Part shown: piece by piece, positions 23,501 through 32,046 of the stretch
How positions within the stretch are numbered: the first letter of the stretch is position 1
How the letters are laid out: every line of letters begins with the position of its first letter
Assembly (NCBI RefSeq): GCF_029227915.1
Contig: NC_079886.1
Span: 9,755,501-9,819,500 of the forward strand
Length of the DNA stretch: 64,000 bases
Direction of reading: 5' to 3'
Source: Hydractinia symbiolongicarpus
Lineage: Eukaryota; Cnidaria; Hydrozoa; Anthoathecata; Hydractiniidae
Notes under the pieces: model-generated
Told to the model about the DNA's origin: nothing
Seen by the model: only the letters and a program-made list of their open reading frames with translations
Databases searched by the model: none
Position numbers and translations under genes: made by a program

Positions 23501-24023
23501 TGCTATCTAAAGCCTCGTTACGATTCCACAAATTAAACAAGTTATTTTGTTTTTGTTTTATACAAGGAAGTGAGTGTTATGTGCGATGATATTAAGATTT
23601 TTTGCTGTGGAAACACGTTTTATTTTGTACCGTTGTGGATTACTGGTAAAGCAGGAATTTATGTCGTAACCAATGTTTTAGTTGGCGTTTAATCTTGAAA
23701 CTAAAGTACTTTTCTTTACCGTTTGATATTAAAACGATTATAAAATTTAGGCGATGAGATATCCTGCTAAGTCTTACAACAAAGATTTAGAGTCATTAGA
23801 GGTAAGTTCGTTAATATTTCGCTCGTTAGGGCAGTTGTTTGGGCAGTCGGTCGGTCATTCGGGTTTTTATTTTGTTTTGTTGTTTCACTAACAGACAGTT
23901 TTTAAATTACATTTCAAGTAGAAACAATTTAATTATGGCCTTGTTTAGGAACAACGCGAAAGGGAAAAACAAGATTTGGAATACGCGAAAGAAATCGCAG
24001 AAGACGATGAAGAATTTCCGTAA
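2533..24023 (+). CDS. PSMD3: 26S proteasome non-ATPase regulatory subunit 3 (Rpn3/PSMD3), 15 coding exons
   Basis: Exons are 2533-2605, 11368-11517, 12020-12183, 12835-12971, 14708-14762, 15882-15938, 16149-16227, 16945-17048, 17207-17321, 17833-17926, 18743-18872, 19811-19873, 23402-23494, 23751-23801 and 23949-24023. They sum to 1,440 nt, coding for 479 residues plus stop. Every junction has GT..AG borders and a consistent phase. The product is a structural subunit of the proteasome lid in the 19S particle. Diagnostic stretches I recognise are [63 protein letters not shown] (PCI domain, about residues 300-410) and the acidic tail ending EDDEEFP. Human PSMD3 is 534 aa, and the shortfall is mainly in the N-terminal region. 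The start is [11 protein letters not shown], with AAG before the ATG. Intron 1 is 8.8 kb, and mobile elements lie in introns 1 and 4. The shortest exons (51-57 nt) depend on similarity to the family. Confidence 0.95.
3005..4019. repeat. Large nested foldback repeat (about 1 kb) in PSMD3 intron 1
   Basis: The outer arms are 3005-3056 (GGGGTGCTGATAAGCCGCAA...) and 3975-4019, which is the reverse complement with GGTGCCAATAAGCTGCAAAC. The next arms, about 3166-3280 and 3730-3835, share a core with CAAAAACAGTTCTTTTAAGA in opposite orientation. An inner pair, 3364-3413 (-) and 3469-3528 (+), shares CCGTAAAAAGT and GGGC(A/G)AGTTCG. Between them lies the perfect palindrome GTCTGAATTCAGAC at 3417-3430. 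The arms are collinear around a centre near 3.5 kb, so the unit reads as one long imperfect hairpin with added smaller copies. No transposase is visible; a non-autonomous foldback or MITE-type element is likely. Confidence 0.7.
4020..6750. other. PSMD3 intron 1, no recognised feature
   Basis: This is AT-rich intronic sequence with many stop codons in all frames. The only sizeable ORF (5955-6170, minus) has no recognisable motif. A short GAAATAATATT-type inverted repeat near 6230-6255 is the only structure I can see. Confidence 0.5.
7111..8168 (-). pseudogene. Broken reverse transcriptase ORF of the LINE
   Basis: Three open segments (8168-7767, 7725-7408 and 7404-7111) are successive parts of one RT. 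The first carries the pre-RT region, with [15 protein letters not shown] and [19 protein letters not shown]. The second carries [27 protein letters not shown] and [16 protein letters not shown]. The third carries the [10 protein letters not shown] motif and a damaged catalytic box, [10 protein letters not shown]. The second and third are in the same frame with one TGA between them. The first is in another frame. About two extra residues before DLEKAFD suggest a small local duplication. It is not functional. Confidence 0.9.
8289..10142. mobile_element. Nested TIR DNA transposon, 1,854 bp, 6-bp target duplication
   Basis: The left end at 8289-8305 reads CAGTCTTGGTCATGAAT, and the right end at 10126-10142 is its exact reverse complement. 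CTGTCT directly flanks both ends (8283-8288 and 10143-10148) as a target-site duplication. Removing the insert and one CTGTCT joins the flanking LINE reading frame into ...[12 protein letters not shown]. The subterminal regions are GC-richer and carry several GGCGTGYGA/TCGCACGCC motifs in both orientations, like transposase binding sites. Internal minus-strand ORFs at 9108-9380 (90 aa, acidic Ser/Asp tail) and 9503-9772 (89 aa) are not recognisable as a transposase, so the copy is probably non-autonomous. The superfamily is not assigned; a 6-bp duplication is unusual. Confidence 0.85.
10566..10940 (-). pseudogene. LINE endonuclease domain fragment
   Basis: This 124-codon segment encodes the N-terminal part of an endonuclease/exonuclease/phosphatase-fold domain. 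Landmarks are [13 protein letters not shown] (with the conserved QE), the tract [20 protein letters not shown], and SVYAPQCGL. It belongs to the same antisense LINE as the RT segments at 7.1-8.2 kb. The catalytic SDH end of the domain is not seen in frame, and the following linker has several stops. Confidence 0.85.
13251..13291 (-). ncRNA. Hammerhead ribozyme (type I, minimal Penelope form)
   Basis: On the minus strand the order is stem I 5' strand TTTGG (13287-13291), core CTGATGA (13280-13286), stem II GTG-TATAA-CAC (13269-13279, listed here with its loop), core GAAA (13265-13268), a very short stem III with ACT/AGT around loop CGG, the cleavage nucleotide A (13256), and stem I 3' strand CCGAA (13251-13255). 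Stem I pairs TTTGG with CCGAA including one G-U pair. All core nucleotides of the fold are present, including the A-U pair closing stem III before the cleavage site. Small stem III hammerheads are known from Penelope-like elements, and this one sits at the expected end of such an element. Confidence 0.8.
13417..14442 (-). CDS. Penelope-like element protein, RT C-terminus plus GIY-YIG endonuclease
   Basis: This is 341 residues of open reading. Residues 1-150 match the C-terminal part of Penelope-type RT ([44 protein letters not shown]). Residues 160-340 form the endonuclease part. A Cys cluster (C196, C198, C204, C210) and CPLC at 296-299 are likely zinc ligands. VIY at 215-217 and YIG at 231-233 form the GIY-YIG core. 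R242 and H246 lie in [10 protein letters not shown], an acidic candidate is in QEKFEIL (301-307), and the end holds [12 protein letters not shown]. The reading frame has no stops and may be a young copy. The catalytic RT domain is absent, so the fragment cannot be autonomous. The first ATG is probably only an internal Met. Confidence 0.85.
   Translation of the reverse strand: MRKDIIKLFKSIGFQIDIVTGLYSVDFLDVTFNLKHGTYQPYKKPNDTMQYIHTSSNHPQQILKQLPIAIADRLSKNSSNEAIFEKAKVDYEDSLKKSGYKNINLTFTKKKTRRRKMKRTRNVIWFNPPYNKNVSTNVARKFLSLINKHFHSGHLKKLFNKNNVKVSYSCMENMATIIKSHNSKVSKSVTPVTASCNCRRKPECPLEGNCQVTSVIYKCEVTAPAHQKKVYIGLTEKSFKTRFNGHKQSFSNKKYKNSTSLSSYVWDLKEKSNVTPTLKWSTIKQVQSYTNNSRNCPLCLQEKFEILFYKDKSELLNKRSELIAKCRHTNKFLLANYKSKD
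15521..15670. repeat. CAT and TATTA simple repeats
   Basis: A CATCATCATCAT-type tract (about 15530-15555) is followed by TA/ATTATT-rich simple sequence (15608-15670), both in PSMD3 intron 5. The His-rich ORF that spans them is a product of the microsatellite and not a gene. Confidence 0.7.
18384..18486 (+). repeat. Dispersed GTTCGCCCGTC repeat, partial copy
   Basis: This copy contains TTCGCCCGTCTTTTTAATAC, then TGCGTGCGTCTCGCTAC, CATTTTGCATGACAGACAGA and a GACGTATACG...ATTATAAT end. The same blocks in the same order occur at 40638-40790, and partly at 23228 and 56344. This copy lacks the leading palindrome CCCGTG...CCACGGG. It lies in PSMD3 intron 10. Confidence 0.75.
19874..23401. other. 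PSMD3 intron 12, no gene recognised
   Basis: This is 3.5 kb of intron. ORFs at 20035-20313, 21252-21473 and 22477-22695 show no domain and no splice-linked partners. The only structured feature is the repeat copy at 23228-23335 near its 3' end. Confidence 0.5.
23228..23335 (+). repeat. Dispersed GCCCGTG..CCACGGG repeat, copy with intact palindrome
   Basis: It starts TAGCCCGTGAATAAATCCAC followed by GGGTTCGCCCGTCC, so CCCGTG and CCACGGG can pair. TGTCTCGATACTGCGGTTAC and GGCTATTATTACAGAG follow. It lies 67 bp upstream of PSMD3 exon 13, inside the intron. Related to the copies at 40638, 40797 and 56344. Confidence 0.75.
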
Positions 24024-27000
24024 CCTACCAACTAGTTTGTTAGTCAAAAAAATTGAGACAGATTTAATAGTGTTTTGTATTCCAACTGTTCTAAAATAAC
24101 GCTATTTGAAGTCCACTTGATTTTTTTCTTCGCCCCACTTGTAATCATCTTCATTGTGGTTTAAAGAGGGAAAAGAAGAAGAACAAGCAAGACAAGTCAA
24201 AACCTTAGTGAGGTGTAAGAATTAATTAGTTGAAAACAAAGAACTTCCAAACCTACGTCCCTCTCTCGGTTTATTCTACATGCCTTGTTAAGATCATATC
24301 AAACTAGTTTTTTTTAACTAACGTCTGTTCAAGAGAATGGACAGGAGCTTATTCGAGGTTCATGCCCTTTCGAATTATAATTGATAAAATATTTTGTATA
24401 ATTAAATCCAAGTTTGTTTTTAAGAAGTATTGTTTTGGCTCATTACTCGTTTGATCTTTATTCTTTTAACTTTGACCCCGTTTGAACTTCCCGTTAATGT
24501 TTACAACAGTTCCGTTTTGTTGAATATTGTGATCAACAATATGGCTGAGATGACAAAGAGTTCTTAAGTTGAGATGTAAAGAAATTAATATTTGGAGTGA
24601 CAATAGCTGATGAAACCGTACGATTCTGACCTGCTTTGGATATAGCAATTTCAGACATTTTAATTCATTAAAATGAAAATTATTTAACATTAATTTGGAA
24701 ATTGAGAACCAAAAAAAGTGTTTGTTTCTCAGCGAAATTAAGACAGGGTTCGAAAAATGACTTCGATTTTTTTGGTTTTTTGTTCTCCAAAGCAGTTGGT
24801 TTGGTTGGCCGAGTGAAATATAAGCGTACCGGGAATGTCTTTTGTCGCAACCTTTCGCCGCCACGAAAGTTTTTCCTTTTTGTAGAGTGTAAAACCCGTA
24901 GTTTAGGTACAAAACCATATTTTCTTTTGTTTACCATTTGACAGGAAACCCAATCACGGAAACACAATCTCTTCCATGGTACTACGCACTAATTTGTTTG
25001 TGTAGCAACGGCTATGTGTCCATTTAGATCACACTAATGTTAACATAACCCATCGCATAAAAAAGATTTTCAAGCTTATTCAATCAGAAATTTATCTGTG
25101 TGTAAACGCATGTTTTAAATGAAGATATAAAAACGTGGAAAGATAACTAAAAAGATAGGAATGGAAAAAAATTCTTCAAATTCGTCTGATTTTCTTCGAT
25201 GTCTGAGATATGTTTCGTCATCAGACTTATGCGTTTTGGCGCCCGCGAACCATGTAGGTAACACGAAACTGACGCCATCAGGGGCAAGCTGATGATAATT
25301 TAAATATTTCGTATAATACATACATTATAAATGTTAACATTCTAGAATGAAAAGCATCGCTTTACGATATGATATATTTTACAAATTTTAAACTTTCCCG
25401 TATCAAGCTGACCTGTAACGGATAGTATTTGCAGGCAGGCAGGCAGGCAAAAACGATAGTTTTTTAAAAAATTAGGTCACGCCTATTTTTGTTTTTGTTG
25501 ATTTCAACCAAGTAATCTCTGTAGGAGTCGAGCTTTCAAGTAAAAATTTTTAGTTAGGATCTTCAATGTTGTTCAATGTAGGAACTTTGTGGACATTAAG
25601 AGAATATACACTTAAAAGAAATCACACTATTAGAAGCTGACTTGTCGTCCTTCTTAAAAATAAAAAAACTTTTTTACTGGTTGTAAAAAATGCAAAATTT
25701 CCAATCAAATAACGGTGCCCTTCGAATGACATTCAGGTATTATACCTCTGGGTGATTGTTAGAGTGGATCAAAAATTGACGATTTCACTGAAACAAGAAA
25801 CTTTATTTTGAATGACGAATAAAAGGCGAAAAGGGAATTAATTTATCTCTTGTATTTATATGCGCTGATGAAAGTTGACATGTGTCTAAACCATGTTTTT
25901 GAATAAATATCTCTGCTATAAATTGTCGAATTAAGAAACCTGTCAAGAAATTGTTCTAGTAAAATGACGTCAGAATTTAACTTTAACTGGCCGTTTACTT
26001 GGTTTCTTATGAAATAAAAACACGTGTAGAAAAATTTGTAAAAAATTATTAACAATTTTTTTGGGTATATTTTAGTACTTTTTTAACGTAATTAGTTGTA
26101 TGACGAATTTCTATCCAGCCTCCTGCAATTTTGTTTTTAAAAATTTATCATAATTAACAGTCAAAGATTTTAATTACCCATCTTAATTAAATTACAGCGG
26201 CTGTACTAATCTATTCAAATTAACCCTACTTTTTACCATGTGTTAATTTGTCATCGAAACATTTCAGAACTTTTGAAGATTGCGCATCCATAAAGTTCCG
26301 CTGACCTATCTGAATTCGGCAGACTTATTGGTGTCATGTAAATATCTCACCGACAATGGCTGTAATAGGCTTATCATCACCACCTTGTCCGTCAAAATCT
26401 GCAAGTAAATGCAGTTTTCAGAACTATTTAAAAATAAATTGGTTGCAAGAAAGTCGTGACTTTTTTTCAAAATATTCATTCATTGAGAGTCTTTGAAGGG
26501 GTGGCGTGTATCTATTTTAGCGAGCACACTCTTTCTCAGTTAACCGTGTTGATTATTTATTTATCTCTCGTTGGTCAAGTTTCATACATGCGTGTGCGAC
26601 AAACCTCTGATGGCATTCAAATCTAGCCTTTCGCTATATTTACTGAGCTGTGCTTGAGATATTCAGGAATTAAAAAGTTAAATAAATTTGAGTTAACATA
26701 CTTTTCACCATTAATTGGCAACAGAATCTTAAAGAAGTCTCCCTTTCCCGAAACAATCTATTTTTTTGCATATATTCTTAAAAAAATAAATCTTATAAAG
26801 ATTAGTCTTATTAGTATTATTTATTTGGATTAAGGTATTTATTATACAAACTTGAGATATTTATCATCATCCTCCTCAAAACGACCTCCCCTTTTTTGCA
26901 AGACAAAAACTCTAACAGAAGACGCAAAAGACGTCTACATAACAAGAATGAAAATTGAACGACGGTAAAGAATTTTCTTTTTTTCTAAGTTTAACATGTT

Positions 27001-30000
27001 TGTACAAACCGTAGTTGTAAGATTCAGTCTGCACATAGCATGAGTAAAATGACAGGCTTAACTCATCTCTATCACTTTTAGCTTAGACTTTCGTTTTTCT
27101 CAGACATCATGGATTTTATTTTTATTTTAATAAGACTTAATAATTTGTCGGAACTTTTTGTCGGATTTAAGATACGTTGTTTTATATTTTTCGGTGACCG
27201 ACGTATTAAATTTTATAATAACGGATTGAAAATGTCGGATATTATTGAAAGTAATCGTGAGACGAAACCTACGGCTATAATTTGAAAATAATTTCTGAAA
27301 ACTCTTGTTATGAATTGGCTGTAGAGAACTGCTTTGCCAACACAGGTGAAGAATATCTAATGGTGTTTGCAATTTTGTACTGCTTGAGACTTTAAATTAT
27401 TTTAAAATACTATTTTGAATTATCAAGAGACAATTTGTCATTTTTATTTAAAAAATTGCATTCTCGTCCCAATAAAAATATTTTTTTACCTTAAAAAATG
27501 TGGAGAAGGGATGAAGAGAGCGCATCCATACATACTTTGATTATAATTACAAAGCTGGACAGTTAATTTCATTACATTTTTTAAATATCTAAATAATTAT
27601 CTGTACAATAATTCTTTATCTAATTCCCAAAGGAGATTGCTACCAACGCTAACATAGAGAGTGTGACCATGCAACCAATACAATCTCACTTGATAAAAAG
27701 CTAAATCGGACAATCAAAACAGTCGCTGAAAACTGTCCAATATTCTCTCTTCGTAGCTGACATGTGCCTACATTATGTAACCGTTTTACCACTTATTGCG
27801 ATTGATGTGACGATATGCACGTTTTTTGCGCAAGTAAGAATTTTATCCGGTGAAAAGCACTAAGTTAACCTCAACATCAACATGCCAAAATAATATTTCA
27901 ACATAGACAAGTGGGACATTACATCATGAAACATTATAGTCAGCCATTCATAGGAAGTGCAAATTAAATCAGGCCAAATCTACACATCAACGAGAATAGG
28001 TTTATCATTTTAGGTTGCAAGTTCTGCAAAGTAAATATTACTAAAGAGTTACTGATTTTGATGAGAAATGGCGCGAAGGATTAAAATTTCTGTACATAAT
28101 TATCATTTTTGCAAATTTGCATCACTCTTTTAATTTTACAATATGAGTCGTTGGATATGGCGGGAAAAAAATTGATGATGCAACTGACTGCGTAGATTTA
28201 CACAAAGAAAAATTGCGAAGTCATAGGGTTGAGAAATGTGCTGATTTCTGCTTCGTATAAAAACATTGACATAAGCGAGGTACATGACGTGTTATTGTCT
28301 CGTCTACCCCAACGTTGTAATCTTTCAAGACAAAGTGGAAAATAACGTTTTTTTATTGGACGTTTTGCGTTAACGACACATATTTTTCTTTTAAATAAAC
28401 GAAGAAAATGTTCATGTGTTATAAGCAAACAAAAAAACCACGAATACCAGGGGAAACTGTTTTTACAGGATCATTGATCTTATCTGCCAAACCAAAAATA
28501 TTTGTTCATGTCAAGTTTCGACAAGAGAAAAATTTCCTTTGCGTGACGACGTGAAACAGGAAAGTGTTTGTTTCTGATATGGTAAGCAAGAGCATCCTTC
28601 AGTTTTGTGAAAACCATCCATACATTCGTGAAGATTTTAAACTGTAAGTGACATTTTGGACACGGGTTTTAACTTGGGGGCCACACAAAGTAGGATCTAT
28701 GCTAGGGTTGCAGCGGCTTTTAGTTTTATACGGCTGTAGCCAAAATTCCATCTCGCATCGGTAGTAGAGCAATTATGAATCCTCTTACATAATGATAAAT
28801 GCTTAGGAAATTAGTTTACTCGCTGGTTATCATATTTGTTTTTTCCTTCAATTCCTTTTCCCATTATGTCCATATTTGATATTGTCAAGACTAAAATCAT
28901 CTCTAAAATACAACAAAACAAGAATAAATTGAAGAATGTGCGTAGGGCCGTTGCTAACACCTTTTTTAGGAGGGGGAAGGACGGGGGTTAAGATTTTGAC
29001 CTCCTAAATTGTGTAAAAACCTATCATCTGCACAATTCTCTTTTCTATTAACTTTAAATTAAAGATTGAGGATTGAAAGACTATATTTCCATACTTCTAT
29101 TGCCCAAATAAAAGCCGTGACTGATTTTCTAGCACAGACATTAAGATGACGCAAATTAAGTCTGATATCACATAGCGTGAAAATTATATTCTATGCAAAC
29201 GATCTACATCTCTAACATTATCTTCTCTTGTCTATTTAAAACCACAACACTGAGAAACTAGAACTAATGTCTGTCAAGGATAATATTAATCGCCCTAATC
29301 TGATTAAAAAGAAAAAATTCTTTGGAGACATAAAGAATGTCCGATAAAATTAATAAAACCTAAGATGCCATCGGTAACCTTGCGAACAATACAGCCAGAT
29401 TTTCTTGTAGACGTAGCTACGGAAAAAGCAAATAAAATCTAGGTTTTACGTAAGAAAGGTTTTCTTTAAGTTAACTCTAGCCTCATTCTTATTAAAAACG
29501 TTTTTTCGCAAGTGTACATGACTAAACTCGAATACGGCTAGCGCCCATTCTTTTAACGCCATGCTTAAATTAACGCCATTACGGTTGGCCCATATAAGAG
29601 GGCGGATAAGATAGTGGAGCAGTCAGGTAGTTCTAATTATACGGTACAACAGTCTTATCGCGTAATTCATTTACTTTTTTGTTTGTTTGTTTTATTATTA
29701 TTGGTTGTATTTGTTTAGCTTTTACTGGCTGTTTATGCCATAACCAAAATATATGTTTGCAGTTTTCAGTTCAGTTTTAAAAAACAAAAACATATCGACC
29801 GTTAACTTGGAAAAACTTTTCATTTACTTTTATGGTTATTTACGTCATCCTGGGGTAGCTTATTGCACAATTGTTGGTTTTGCAGTTATTGAAAGTCACA
29901 GCCAATTACGGCGCATCCCCTTAAGAGCACAATCAGAAACTTAGAGGTAGAATCAACAAGGTAAGACCATAATATGGTGAGAGTAAAAAACAATTGTATG

Positions 30001-32046
30001 AGCCCAGAACATGTTGCAAAGAAAAGCCTATGGTGTTGGGTTGAGGGTTTAGCTCCGTATCCGACCCCTTTCCTCCCGACCCCTTTCCTCTTCACCCCTA
30101 CTTTTATTTTGGTCGACCATGCTGATATAGCAAAATTTTCTTTTACATAAAATCGACTGACGTCGTCTAAAGATGGCAGCCAAAAAGGATGTTTCTCTGT
30201 AATGGTTGACTTTGCAAAAACATGCCAGTGCTGACGAAAAATTGGCTCCTATCTCCATCAATATTTCGGAACAACACTAACTCCTCGTTGAAGTAATTCT
30301 AGCGCTAATTAAGCTCATAAAAGTGCATTCATCTTACAAAGAGCACGATCTTTTCAAATATGCATTACTTTCTTAAACAACACATTTTTCAAATACTTTC
30401 AACATTCAAAAACACGGTGACAATTACTTGATAATCATCATCACTATCCGTCTTGAATTTTTTTTTTTAATTCGGTTTATAACTTTTTTTTGTTCTAGAA
30501 CTTTCATTTTCACTCGTCGGCTTGTTTCTGCATGAGTATAGCCGTCCCTCAATACTTTTAAAATGTTTTTTCCGCATCAAAATTAATTTAATGTTCGGTC
30601 TTTGACAACTATTCTGGAGCTAACACACTTTAAGTTATTTTATTGACGATCTGTTTAAGAAACACAGTAATGCATTTTTGATACGTAAAATTTTAATCGT
30701 GATTTTTACGCAAATGTTAAGGATATGTTCGCTTGATTAAAAAAAATGCGAAATGAACAAACTGATGTCAAAATTAGAGCTATCATTTTGAAGCGTAGTG
30801 AACTGTCGTACCATCAGGTTTCAACGCCGAATTTTTATTTTCCTTCGTCCAAAAAAATTTAAGGTAAAAAATTAAACCCTTGAAAGCCTTAAAATGTAAT
30901 AAGAATTTAATACTATTTTTATACAAACTTTATGAATTTACATTTTTCTATATTTCTATGTTTTTACTTTTAAAAATAAAAACAAAAACAAAATATAATA
31001 ACAATAATCAACATATAAAAACCCCCACTACCTTCTTTCTTCTTAATTCTCCATTTGAAGTTCTTGCACCGCTAATTTGCAAACACACGACCACCGGACA
31101 TATTTTCCGACAAATTTGAACGAACATCTTATCCGCAGATTACGCTAAGAATTAATTTATGCGAAATTATCTCCAAGATGTTATTTACGTACCCGCTTGA
31201 ATGTTAGAGGAGGAGTAAGCATGAAAAAACTTCAATCAGATTTCAAAACCTTTCTTTATTGTCTTCTTTTGTTCGGTGTTGCTGTTAATGAATTCTGTCG
31301 GAATCTTTGTGAAATCTCATAATATCATCCCAACGGGAAAATATCTTGAAACCCTCCTTAAAAATATGTAACATAAACTTGTAAAATTTGTGTCGTTCAT
31401 TATAAACATACAATACGCTCATTATTGTCACCGATATATTCTTTAGGGCTTCTGACGTTTCGTTGTCGATAATAATTAATACAGACAGTTGCCGCCTAAT
31501 TAAGATCTCATACTAAACTATACAAACTATTAATATTAATTTTTAAAGAAAGGGATACACACGTACGCAGAAAATATAGCTTTTAGTAACAATACATTTC
31601 AATCGGTTTATTTACTTATTGATATACGTGCTGACGAAAATAAATTCATTTTATATTATTATGATTGAGAAGTCTTTATTCTTTAGATTCTTATACAATC
31701 TATAGCTCTGATTTGTTAAAATTGTTCTACACCAATAAAAATTTTGGTCATAACATCAAAGGATGCCGACACAATAGAGCGAACGCTATAGAATTTATTA
31801 CGTATTCTCTTAGATGATCTCCGCTACTCGCTATATGTGCAGAGGAATCGTTGATAGTTCTCCAGTTGAGTTAATACGACTAGATCAGACAGAGGCTGGT
31901 GTCACTACAGAAAAACAGGAATTATTTTTTAACAACAAATTACTTGACTTTAAACTCTCAATTATACAATATACCAACATCACCAAGATCGTTATTAGTT
32001 TTCAATTAAAGCTGTTTATCTAACAACGATTGCTGACATCAACAAA
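24024..32046. other. 8-kb intergenic region, no convincing gene
   Basis: The PSMD3 3' UTR should occupy the first part; no strong AATAAA is seen within 250 bp of the stop. ORFs at 24466-24967, 27127-27372, 28198-28428 and 29753-30261 show no known domain. Visible structures are a (GGCA)n tract at 25432-25449, a TATA-type core promoter at 29593 and a 14-bp direct duplication (CCGACCCCTTTCCT) at about 30059-30090. The rest is AT-rich and unremarkable. Confidence 0.5.
29593..29627 (+). promoter_or_regulatory. Possible TATA/initiator core promoter without an assigned gene
   Basis: TATAAGAGGGCGG starts at 29593 and is followed about 27 bp later by an initiator-like GCAGTCAGG (29620-29628). This is normal TATA-to-start spacing. 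The next ORF, 29753-29944 (63 codons), has no recognisable domain. It could drive a non-coding first exon or be chance in AT-rich DNA. Confidence 0.3.

Noticed and set aside
24466-24967. Overlapping ORFs of 79-150 codons on both strands
   Set aside because: No domain, no splice-linked partner exons, and all frames look like chance open reading in AT-rich DNA.
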